Made by a program: the position numbers and the translations under genes. Under the pieces are notes generated by a model. The model searched no databases. It worked only from the letters and a program-made list of their open reading frames with translations, and was not told the DNA's origin. A DNA stretch of 64,000 nt, taken from NCBI GenBank assembly GCA_034440615.1, contig JAOTOM010002958.1, positions 1 to 64,000 of the forward strand, written 5' to 3'. The stretch's first letter is position 1. The number at the start of each line of letters is the position of its first letter. The DNA comes from Ashinkailepas kermadecensis. Its lineage: Eukaryota; Arthropoda; Thecostraca; Neolepadidae. Shown piece by piece: positions 34,301 through 46,300 of the stretch.

Positions 34301-37300
34301 GGCGCCGGCCACGGTAACCATGAATTACGGTGGAGAATTACCGGCGGGCCGGGTCCCGGATCCTCGGCCGCACACTCGACGACCGGCTGGCCGGCCGCGA
34401 TGGCCGCAGCGCGCCGGTCGCCGGCCCCGAGCCGCGCCACCTGTTCCCCATGCGGCGGGAGACGCCGGCGCATTCCGGGCCCGGCGTGTTCCCAGGACCC
34501 GGCTGGCCGGCCGCGCCGCGCCGCGCCGACGACCACTTTCACATGACTCAGACTGGCCGGTCACATGACTCAAGACGGCGCGTCACTGCAGCTCGGCGCG
34601 ACCACACCAATGGAAAAAAAACACGCCGCCAGCCGCTCCGCCAGCCGCTCCGCCCACGCTTCCCATCAAAGCCAACCCAACTGCTGAGTCGGAGTGTGGT
34701 GTGGTGCGCCGGTATCTCACAGACTGGTCTCGTCGCGCGCGGTGTTGCGCTGCGTTTTCGGCCAGCGACACCTCTCGAGCGCTATTTTGGAGCCGGTTCG
34801 CTTGATTCGCTTCAGAACTAACCCTCTTAATCTTCGGATCCCCAGCCACTAGGACCCCAGTGGCCACCTGGCCTAAATACACCCAGATCAAGATTAGAAC
34901 ATGGGCCGTGTCTCGGCGCCGTTCTGTCACCGCTGAGCGCTGCCTGCGGCGCTCAGCGGCGACCCCCGGAAGCTGGCCACTGGCGGGAGGCGGAGCCGCC
35001 GGACTGCGCCGGCTCGGGACAGTTCCGAGGTGGCCAGTAGTCGGCGGCCGACCGGGCCGCCACGGCTCAAGGCCAGCCGGCCTCGGCTCCGGCTTCGGCT
35101 CGGTTATGGTAGCTCATTCCCGGCAACACAGCGGCGGAAAGCCGCCGCACCCGAGGGCCCTCGGTCGCCGTGCGCGCAAACAGGTTCCGAGTGCCGACTC
35201 TCCCACACTGGACAGCCCCTCTGTCACCCCCCCCCGCCCTGTCCCGCTGCTCGTGCCGTAATGTGTGCCCGCCCGGCCCATGGCGACCCACTGCGCCGTC
35301 CGGCGCTGTCATTCAGCTCCCCCCTCTCTCTCCGTGGGACGCTGGTCGGCCGGCACCGCACGCGGCGGGGCGCCACCGCCTGCTGTGCTGAAGTTCCTGA
35401 CCGGGGCGCGGTGGGGCCGCTGCCGGGCGAGATGTCCCCTGCCGTGCAGGAACGCCATCACCGCCCCGTGCAGAAATGCCTTCAGCATGTTACCGTCACC
35501 GAAGGACGGCACGTTGCTAATACTTCGCGACATAGGGACCCATATGCCGCCTTCATTTGGCAAATGGCCCGATAAGGCCAGGGACGAGCTACTGGGGCGG
35601 GGGTATCGGTGCGTTGATGGCAACTTTCGGTCAAAATTCTGCCGATGAACCCGAATTCATGGATTGGGTGGTTGGGCCAGGGTTCACGCAACAAGCTCTG
35701 CTAACAATGGGACCCTGATTCATGAAGCCACCCCAGCAAGAACTCGCACTACATTTATTTCTTTTAATATGCGTGTGCCGGTATGCTACCACCTTTCCGC
35801 AGGGCGTGTTACCGCCCATCGCGAAAGAGTTTATGCAAACATGTTACCAGCCTTCAACAAGGGAACCCTACTAATCGTTCGCGAGAAAGCGGTACACTAC
35901 CAGCCTTCCGGCTGTTCCGGCCAGCTGTTGTTTAACGGCCGAGATAGTCAACACCACCACCTATCCACAGGTGCGGAAGAGGGGGGGGGGGGGCGATATC
36001 CCACACCAGTCCAGTCCGCACGGCAATGCACCGGCATCCGCCTGGCTTCCGGCGCCGGTCGACCTGTGACGTGCTCCCGAGCCGCAGTCCACGCGTCACG
36101 CCCGCTTTCAACTCATTACCGGGGCAGGCCAGGGTCGACACGGATCGGCCGCCCGGACCATTTATGGCCGTGTCCATTAGCACGACCCAGCACGCTCACG
36201 CGGCACGTGACGGTGCGTCCGGACAGCGGGACAGCACGGGACCACTGCGGACGGACACGGGGTACTGCGGACGGACACGGGGGCAGCACGGGGTACTGCG
36301 GACGGACACGGGGGCAGCACGGGGTACTGCGGACGGACACGGAGGCAGCACGGGGTACTGCCGGGGTACTGCGGACGGACACGGGGTACTGCGAACGGAC
36401 ACGGGGTACTGCGGACGGACACGAGGTACTGCGGACGGACACGGGGTACTGCGGACGGACACGGGGCAGCACGGGGTACTGCGGACGGACACGAGGGCAG
36501 CGCGGGGTACTGCGGACGGACACGGGTACTGCGGACGGACACGAGGTACTGCGGACGGACACGATGTACTGCGAACGGACACGGGGTACTGCGGACGGAC
36601 ACGGGGGCAGCACGGGGTACTGCGGACGGACACAGGGGCAGCATGGGGTACTGTGGACGGACACGGGGGCAGCACGGGGTACTGCGGACGGACACGGGGT
36701 ACTGCGGACGCACACGGGGTACTGCGGACGCACACGGGGTACTGCGAACGGACACGGAGTACTGCGAACGGACACGGGGCACTGCGGACGGATACGGGGT
36801 ACTGCGGACGGACGCGGGGGCAGCACGGGGCCACTGCAGACGGACACTTGGGCAGCACGGGCGGATAAGGACAGCACGGGGGCAGCACGGGGTACTGTGG
36901 ACGGGGGCACTGCGAACGGACACGCGGGCAGCACGGGGTACTGTGGACGGACACGAGGGCAGCACGGGGTGCTGCGAGACAGACACCGGGACAGCAAGGC
37001 ATGGCAGGGAGGAGGCGGGTCAAAGGCGGGACGGACAAAGACCAGAAGGCAAACGGAAAGGTAGAGCCAGGAGCGAGCTAGTCATAAATTCAATAGGGGA
37101 AGGGAGTTCGATTGGTCCTTCCATTGATTTCTACAACAATCAGGCGAAGGGGACACCAATTAAAATCGAGTGTGAAACTCCTTGAGCCCGTGATCATCTC
37201 GACACAGATTGCTGATCAGAATGTCTCATTCTGATCAGGGAGTAACTGCGACAGGACTCGGAGACAGCCGAGGGTCCACGGCGGGATGTACATCGAAACG

Positions 37301-40300
37301 GAACGGTGGTGGTGGTGGATTGCTGTTTAGGGGCACGTCGACAGCAAGGTCATTTTGTGCCCATAACAATGGTTAGAGAGTGCGTAACATAACCAATTTC
37401 CAGTAAGGTTTGTTTTTCCCGTTGGTCATTCGGGCTGTAACTGCTTGCATGTATTGGATGTTTCTCTCGGGTTAGTCATATACATTCTGCGGATTGGCAT
37501 GCAAGTACACAATTAATATCAACATAGATATGGTCATTCTTTTCACCTTAGCATGCATCATTATGAACCTATCGAATGGAAAATCCTGAGGAGTTTTCAG
37601 ACACAGTTTTCAGGTGGGATAGTTGGTTATTTGGGCTTAAGGGCGCATCGACTGCGTTGGTCATACAGCGCCCATTTCAGGTGGGATAGAAGGCACAGCC
37701 TCAATTTCAATTACAATTACAATGACAATGACTCCTTACTCCTGATGACAGAATCAGCAGATCTGACAGAGCAAGACAAAACAGAGCCGACAAGGCAGGG
37801 AAGACCAGGGCAGCCCAGGCAAGAAAGAGCAGGGTAGCCAAGGCAGGGAAGAGAAGGGTACCCCAGGCGGGAAAGAGGACTGAGTAAAGCGTGGCATGGC
37901 ATGGCATAAAGGGTAAAGTGCAAGACAGCATACGACACAGCATACGACATGAGAACATATACAACAGCTCATATGTATCCGTATAGGCAGCCACGTGTCT
38001 GGAAAGTTCTATACTCTCAATCACCCACCCGGCATACCCGGGCAGCGCAAATGGGGAAGTGATGGAGGTAGGGGGTGGGCAGTACTTTTCTGGACGCATC
38101 AGACGGGAGGGACAGTTCGGCGGTGACCGGGGAAGTACACTTGGCGCCAGTATCGGTCATATGGCGCGCAGACAGTAGAGCGTCAATGTCGGTGTCCGGG
38201 CGCGTACACCTGGCGCCAAAATCGGCCAAATGGCGAGCAGACGGTAGAGCGCCAGTGATTTACTCGGTCCGAGCCGACGAGACACAACGTGTTGGCTCCC
38301 GCGGCGAGACATATCACCGGCCGGACCGTGGTCGACGGCGGCCGCCGGCCGACCCGAGTCGCACGGCCCGCGGAGCGTCGGGCGCCGGCCGTGAGACCGA
38401 CGGCAGCTCCACAGCAGCCGATGCGAAAAATCGCCGCCTCGGCCACCGCCGCACGCAAGCGGTGCGGCTGACGAGCGTGGGAACGTGCAACCGCGCGGCC
38501 GGCGCGCGTGCAGGCGGCCATTTTGACAGCGGCGGTCAGCGGCGGCCAGCGGCGCCGCGCGCGCGCCGGTCGCCGCTCGGCCGGCCGCCGCTCGGCCGGT
38601 GGCGCGCGGACGGCGAGGGCGTGCCGAGCGGCTGCCGGCGGCGCCGGCCGACGCGACATCACGGCCGCCGCCGCCATCGACGGCCTCGTGTCGGCCGACA
38701 CGCGCGCACGTGCAGCAGCCGGCCGGTGGGTCACGCAGCCGCCGGCCGGCGGCGAGCTGTCGCCGGTCACAGGGCCGTCGCTGCCGCTGCAGTAGCCGGC
38801 CGGAGCTGCGGCAGAGTCGGCGTCCGCACCTCGGAGCCGACGGCCGCCGCCGCCGCTGTCGGCCGGAGCTACGGAGCAAGAGTCCGTGTCCGCACCGCAG
38901 AGCCGACGGCCGCCGCCGAGTCGAAACGAGCCGGGCCGGCGGGCACGCGCCTTTTTGCAGCCGACCAAAAACTGCACTTCATCATCGGCTCCAATTGCCT
39001 TTCAAGACAGGTGCGCACACACGGGATTGCCCACCACAGCCTCCCGATAAACAAAAACAGCGGCCGCTAGCGGTCAGCGCGCCGTGCTGGCGTATCGGAA
39101 AAGCGGCCGTATCGGCAGGTGGGGCCGCGACGCCCAGCAGACAATGGACGGCCGGCAGAAGGGCCGGCTCGGCGGCGCGCCAGCCCGCTTTACGGCCAGC
39201 CCCGCACGGGGCCCGGCCGCCATCGCCCCGCACGCGGGACACCGCTCAGTCCGGTTTACGGGCAGAAGCGAGGCTGCCACTGCATAACTGGGTGCACACC
39301 ACGCTGACCAGGCGCGAACACGTTCCCCGAGCACTGTCAACACATCGCTCGCTTCCGACGGGGTATCCGACGCTCGACTGTATGTCTCGGCTAGGGAATC
39401 GGCCTGATGCCATCGCACCTTGCGCCCGCGCCCCCCAGAGATGCGATCGCCACTATCGCCCAGTCACCAGCTAATGCAGCTCAGCAGGGCTCCGAACACT
39501 TCACCGCTCATCTGAAAATCGATTATCAGCCACAATATAACAGTCGAGATGGCAGAAAACTGGCCTGATATTAACTCGGCTGGCGTAGGCGATACTAATT
39601 CGGCTGCCACAGGGCATCGTCGTCAATTCGGCTCAGTGTCAGCACGGCGCCAGCCAACGCAAGTGTCGCCATCGACGATCCACCGTCGGCCGGCGCGGTG
39701 TCCGTGACGGCGCCACCGTCGGAGACTGCGACGCGTGGCCGCAGGCGACTGCAGGGCGCCGCCGGCGGTCGGCCGCTAACACCACACGACGTTTCCCACG
39801 GCCAGAGCGGAGCGCGGCCATACCAACAGGCCGGCAACTGCCGCATTCCCCGAATGGCGGGCCGCCATCTCGGGCCGACCGACCGGCGCGCCCGCGTAAT
39901 GTGTCCGTGTGTGGACATTCTCGGACGTGACGGCGTTCGACCCGGTCGGTCCAGGTCCGGGGTCGGGGTCCGTCCCGTCCCGTCCCGTCCGCGACGACCC
40001 AGCCCCGCCTCTCACCTGGCATGCAGATGCAGCGGAAGGCGCCGCTCTCGTCCAGGCAGGTGCCCTCGTTCTGACACGGCGACGAGTCGCACTCGTTGAT
40101 GTTGATCTCACATCTGGAACGGCGGCTGGGGTCAGTGGATACGCCACGCGCCGCATGTGGTCTCCTCCATTCTTTTTAACGAGGCTTTGCGAAAGAAATT
40201 ATGTTGATTCACAAATGCAAACCCACCATCATGATACACGTCCATTTGTGCACGTGCCAATACATCACATAGCATTTCGAGTCGTTCGGAAGCACAGCTT

Positions 40301-43300
40301 ATTAACGCCATATAGAGGTCGAGGTTAACAAAACTCAACCACTCGTTGGAAGTGAAAATGTATGGGGCCATATGATCATTACGGTCGGTGCGCTTTAACG
40401 TCGAAATAAACCAAAAAGGAAGTGAAAACCCGTCAGAAAGTTTCGCAATTCGTCCAAATATTCCCACCAGCAATTCACCGACAGCTCTGAACAATGGCAG
40501 CTCCACCAGGTAATGCTCGCACCAGACAAAGGAATTCCTGGCCGTTTCCTGCCATGTAACGCTAGACATGGTCGTCGCCACGTATTTCGGATACGAAGGA
40601 CGAAATGGCTTTCATGTCGACTTTCTCATGCATCACCATGGCGTGATGGTACATTTCACGAAGCCTGGCAGGACGAGTCTCCCCTGTCGCTGCCGTGGCG
40701 TCGCCCATGGTTATATACCAAGGTGTAACTTAGGACAGGGACGCAATCCTGCATCTGTCACGAGCGGGCGCCAATGGCGACGAGCCCAGAGTCGTGGTTC
40801 CAACGTACCTGGCGCCCGTGAAGCCCTTGGTGCACCTGCACTTGAACGATCCGGGAGTGTTGACGCAGACGCCGTTATGTTCGCACGGCGAACCTGCCGA
40901 CGTAAACACACCTGATCACAGAGCAAAAACAAAACAGCATCGGAGCGCTTCCAGACGAATCAAGATCCGCCAGTCGGCATTGGCATGCAGGCGCTCTGCC
41001 GCTGCAGATAAATATTATGCGACTATCAACACGCCGAGATGTACGTAGTGAGCGTGACACTTCCATATTCACATTGTGAAATTCAAACACCAAACGAGGT
41101 GGAAAAGCGTGGGCTAACTCACGCCAGGCATTGGAACAATTCGGACGCTCTTGAAGTAATAACTATTTCTGTTGCAACTTGCGGGTGTTCGAATGTACGA
41201 GTGAAAATCCAAGCACAAATATTTCCGTTATACAGACAGGTGTTGTGGCTAATTAATGAACAAGTCACGGAAGCATGTCTGTCCAACCGTTTGTCGCCAG
41301 CAGGCATCCAAGCGATTGCAGGCACACTGAAGTCGCTGCATGCAACACACCATGCAAAACTACACAGATACCATGCATCCAATGTAGGGAACGACAGGCT
41401 GCTACACCAGTGGCATTAAATGAAACAAAAACAATAAAGCTTTTTCGCCACCACAGGACAGGACTTCGCGCTAGCCACTGCGTGCCACTGCGTGCTCCCG
41501 GCGGCTGTTGTCAAACTGTATCTTCAGAGGCACCGCCAGCCAGCTGTTTTTGCTCGTGTTGCTTGGCGTGCACTGCTGGGTTCCGAGCGATGCGAGTGAT
41601 TCAATTCGTTGTTAAACATAGATGCCACAACGCAAACATTTCGCCGTTCTAGCGCCTATAATGGTGTTGATTTATATCCATCTGAGCCTCCCCCCCCCCC
41701 CCAAGCAACAACGATGTTTTAGTAATGGAACATGTGTCCATATGGGTGGGCTCCTCAATGATTTCGCTACTTGGTCAAATCCAATGTTTGTTTGCCAATA
41801 ATTGTAATAAAATGACATATCTGTGTAGACTGTTGTCCGTGGCTGTCCGGCGACTGTGATACGGGACAGTATCGAGAGGTGGCACGTGTGGTTGCCGCTT
41901 CAAAATGACGGGCTGCCCAATGGCCACCACTTGAAGTAGACTAACGACTTCTCCGATCTACCACTGATCTTTCTGCCATTTCAATTGAACACGACGGCGT
42001 CGTCGACTACACCGATGCTCGTCACGAGTTGGTGAGTGTTGGAGCTGTTGTGGCGCGCGTGATACTACTGCGGCTCAGTCAGCTACACCGCAATACGGCC
42101 AGAACTACCGCCCATCGTCCCAAGCCATTGTGGCGCGCTGCGGCCAGCCTGCAACGCCACCTCGCCCCGGGGCGGACACAGACCGCGCCGCCATCGCATT
42201 AGCATAAAGAAGCAGTATATTAATGCAGATATGCGCCGAAAATTGGCCGCTTACCATACTGGTTGGCTGCAGGAATAGAGAACAAGGGGTTAGAGCCGGA
42301 CCCGCGACCGACACATGCCTTCGATTTCACAAACGTGCAACATGCACAGGATGAGAACACACCATCCGAGGGCGGGGCGTGGCGGGGTGGGGGCTGATGG
42401 CAAAGGTCGGGCGAATCACCGAAGGCTGGGAGCGATCGTGCATCGGCCCAGGGAGCGGCCCCACTCAATGCAAACGCCGTGTTGGCTCATCCCGGCGGAC
42501 CTTCCTGGCGTGCCGACGCCGGTCCGGGCATGCCTCGCGCAACCCCATAACCGGCGGCGCAGGGCCAGTGCCCCCCCCCCCCCTCCCCTCCCGTATCAGC
42601 GGTTACATCGGGCCCGTGTTCGCTGTAACGCAGCGGGAACAACACGGGCGCCGCCAGCAGCCTATCCGCAGGAGCAGCCCAGTCTGTCATCCACCTGAGG
42701 CGACCCGACTCCAGCCGCTCACAGCTCCAGCCAGGTCACCAACCATTGCAAACGTTTGTCCAGCCACCACCATCAGCCCAGCCACCACCGACGCTTGTCC
42801 AACCACCACCGACGTCAGTCCAACCACCACCGACGTCAGTCCAACCACCACCGAGATCAGTCCAAGCACCACCGACGTCAGTCCAGCCACCACCGACATC
42901 AGTCCAAGCACCACCGACGTCAGTCCAGCCACCACCGACGTCAGCCCAGCCACCACCGACGCTTGTCCAACCACCACCGACGTCAGTCCAACCACCACCT
43001 ACGTCAGTCCAACCACCACCGACGTCAGTCCAACCACCACCGAGATCAGTCCAAGCACCACCGACGTCAGTCCAGCCACCACCGACATCAGTCCAACCAC
43101 CACCGACGTCGGTCTCACCATCGACATCAGTCCAACCACCATCGACATCAGTTCAACCACCAGTAACACGTTAGTCAAATCATCACTGACGCCAGTCCAG
43201 CCACCACCGACATCACTCCAACCACTGCCACGTTAGTCGAATCACCGCTGACGTCGGTCCAACCACCACCAACGCATGTCCAACCACCACCGACACAGGT

Positions 43301-46300
43301 CAAGAAAACGTATTCTTTCTATCTAAAAATTATACTCTCAGAATAACGCTCAGATATGTGTACCCTGAAAAGAGCAATTTACCGACTGGATGTTATAGCT
43401 AGCAAATTAGTAGCAGTACAGTATTGATGCTATAACCTAAAGGATGTCTACTTGCTGTGCTAATCGAATTAATTTTAACGTGAGAAAAACAATATTTTCC
43501 TCAATTATTTCTCCAACAATTTATGCTTCCACCACAGGCATCGAATCCAAAACTCCAGGCCTGCTGTCCACATTAGTCCAACTCCCACCGACATCCACGT
43601 ACGCTGCCGGGGCGGCTATCATACGCCACCAACTAACAAACGTCACTCCCGACGAGCACCACCAACGCCGACCCTCCCCCGTGTTCGTACAGGTCGCCGG
43701 ACACCAGTCGTACCTTCTTCGCACTCGTTGAGGTCCTTGGAGCAGTCGTTCCCCCAGTAGCCCGTCTCGCAGTGGCACTTGTAGGTGCCGTTGATGGGCG
43801 AAGTGTAGCACTTGGCGCCCGCGTAGCACGGGTTGGACGCGCAGTCATCATTCAGGTGACACAGCAGACCTGCGGCAGTGTGGCGCGAGTGTGACACAGC
43901 AGACCTGCGGCAGTGTGACGCGAGTGTGACACAGCAGACCTGCGGCAGTGTGACGCGAGTGTGACACAGCAGACCTGCGGCAGTGTGACGCGAGTGTGAC
44001 ACAGCAGACCTGCGGCAGTGTGGCGCGAGTGTGACAGCAGACTGCGGCAGTGTGACGCGAGTGTGACACAGCAGACCTGCGGCAGTGTGACGCGAGTGTG
44101 ACACAGCAGACCTGCGGCAGTGTGACGCGAGTGTGACACAGCAGACCTGCGGCAGTGTGACAGCAGACTGCGGCAGTGTGGCGCGAGTGTGACACGGCAG
44201 CATAGTGTAGCGAGACTGTGCCGCAAGGTGCAGTGCGGCAGTCACGGCACAACGAAAAGGTTTGGTATCTGTGACATCCCCCACGGAATACACGGAATTG
44301 ACGTGAGGCCAGGGCACTGGTGCAAATATTCTGTCCGTAGAACACGTTGGCTGCTTACGATACAATGAAAACCGCCGTTGGGCCATCGCTGCGATCTCGC
44401 GACATGACGTTTACGTCGTGACACGTTGCTGCAGGTAGGCAACGCAGCAGTACGACATAGTGGCAGCGTGAACCGGCAGCGGAACGCAACGCGGCAACGC
44501 AGCGTGAAGTCGTGGCACAATGTCACGTGATGGCCTAGAAACCACTGGTGGCACAATGTGACGTGGTGGCGGAGCGAGTCACACCGCATCATGACCAGTG
44601 CAAGCGGACGCACGAGACCAGCCGGCAGCGTGGGCCGCGCCACCAGCACTGCAAATCGTGCGACCGAAATTAAAATACACGAGGCACGTAACAATGAGTC
44701 CGACCGGATTTACGGTACATTATCGTCCCGTGTCGATGAACGGATAAAGCCAGTCCCTGTGCTCTCGAGGTCTGCAGACGGCCGACGCAACACAATGATC
44801 ACTGGGTTCAAACCAAAACCAGAACCGATTCTCCCTGAGAGGCAATCGCAGTATCAGTGGAAACACCGGATTGAGTCGCGGTGCGCCGGTTATTGCGGTT
44901 ATTGCGGTTATTGCCGTTATTACCGCTATTGTCGCTAATGTCGCTGGCGAGGAGGTCACTCACCCGTCTTGCCCGGCGGACACTCGCAGTGGAAGGTGCC
45001 GACGCGGTCGTGGCACGTGGCGCCGTCGAAGCAGCCGCCGTCGGCGCAGTCGTCCTCGTTCTCGCTGCAGTCGTCGCCGATCCAGCCGTTGACGCAGATG
45101 CACGAGTAGCCGCCCATCGTGTTGGTGCACGTGGCGCCGTTCTTACAGATGGACGGCCGCACGGCGCACTCGTCCACGTCCTGAAGCGGCAGCGCACGCT
45201 GTAGTGGTGGTGGTTGTGATGGTCGTGGTGGTCGTGGTGGTCGTGGTGGTCGTGGTGGTCGTGGTGATCGTGGTGATCGTGGTGATCGTGGTGGTCGTGG
45301 TGGTCGTGGTGGTCGTGGTGGTCGTGGTGGTCGTGGTGGTCGTGGTGGTCGTGGTGGTCGTGGTGGTCGTGGTGGTCGTGGTGGTCGTGGTGGTCGTGGT
45401 GGTCGTGGCGGTCGTGGTAGTTATTGGTTTTACGACACATCGGCCGTTCAGTCATGTAGCGTCGCCAATATCTTACGCCGATTGGTCGTGGGCGAAGAGT
45501 AGCGACAGGTGAGACTTTAACCCACAATCTTTCGATTGCGAGACGGCCGACTTACCCCTAGACTACTCGTCCCCCATGCGCGGGCACAAACGGCAACACA
45601 CACTGTAGCGCACGTGAACAAACGAGCCGCTCCCGCTCCTAGCGCACAAACGAGCCGCTCCTGTCCCCCCCCAGCGTACAAACGAGCCACTCCTGTTCCC
45701 CCAGCGTACAAACGAGCCGCTCCTGTTTCCCCAGCGTATAAACGAGCCGCTCCTGTCCCCCCCCAGCGTACAAACGAGCCACTCCTGTTCCCCCAGCGTA
45801 CAAACGAGCCGCTCCTGTTCCCCCAGCGTATAAACGAGCCGCTCCTGTTCCCACAGCGCACAAACGAGCCGCTCCTGTTCCCCCAGCGGACAAACGAGCC
45901 GGTCCTGTTCCCAGCGCACCGCCGAGCACTCGTCAGTCGGTCCTGCTCTGCAAGGCCAACAGTGTCATATCATGGGAAACGGACCCGCCCCGCGCCTCCA
46001 CCGAGCATGCGCAACTACGTCGCATCCCCCCCCCCCCACGAGCATGTGTGCAAACAGTCTTGTTGAGTGAATATAGTCATTCGTCGCTACAAGTCAGTGC
46101 CTTCAAAGGATAAGGAAATGTACGAAGTACTGAAGAGCGGAAATCACTTATAATGCGGTTCTTTCTATGCAGCGACAATATAGTTAATGTCAACATGTTG
46201 ACATTATCTGGGGTTGCCAAAATGTTGCGGGGAAGGGTGTATCTGACAGTCAGTTTCCCAAGCCCAAAGTGCCATTGGAATTTAACAGGTGGCGTGCTGG

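Noticed and set aside
35664..37064. 466-codon plus-strand frame with GTADGH repeats
   Set aside because: Produced by the 20-bp minisatellite; frames on the other strand are equally open.
40132..40581. 149-codon minus-strand frame in a Notch intron
   Set aside because: No recognised domain. It lies between two well-supported Notch exons and is AT-richer than the coding exons; a TE fragment is possible but unsupported.
43861..44195. CRISPR-like repeat array
   Set aside because: Units are contiguous without unique spacers, and the DNA is animal nuclear sequence.
45204..45512. Poly-valine frame resembling a membrane protein
   Set aside because: Translation of the GTGGTCGTG array and SINE S4.
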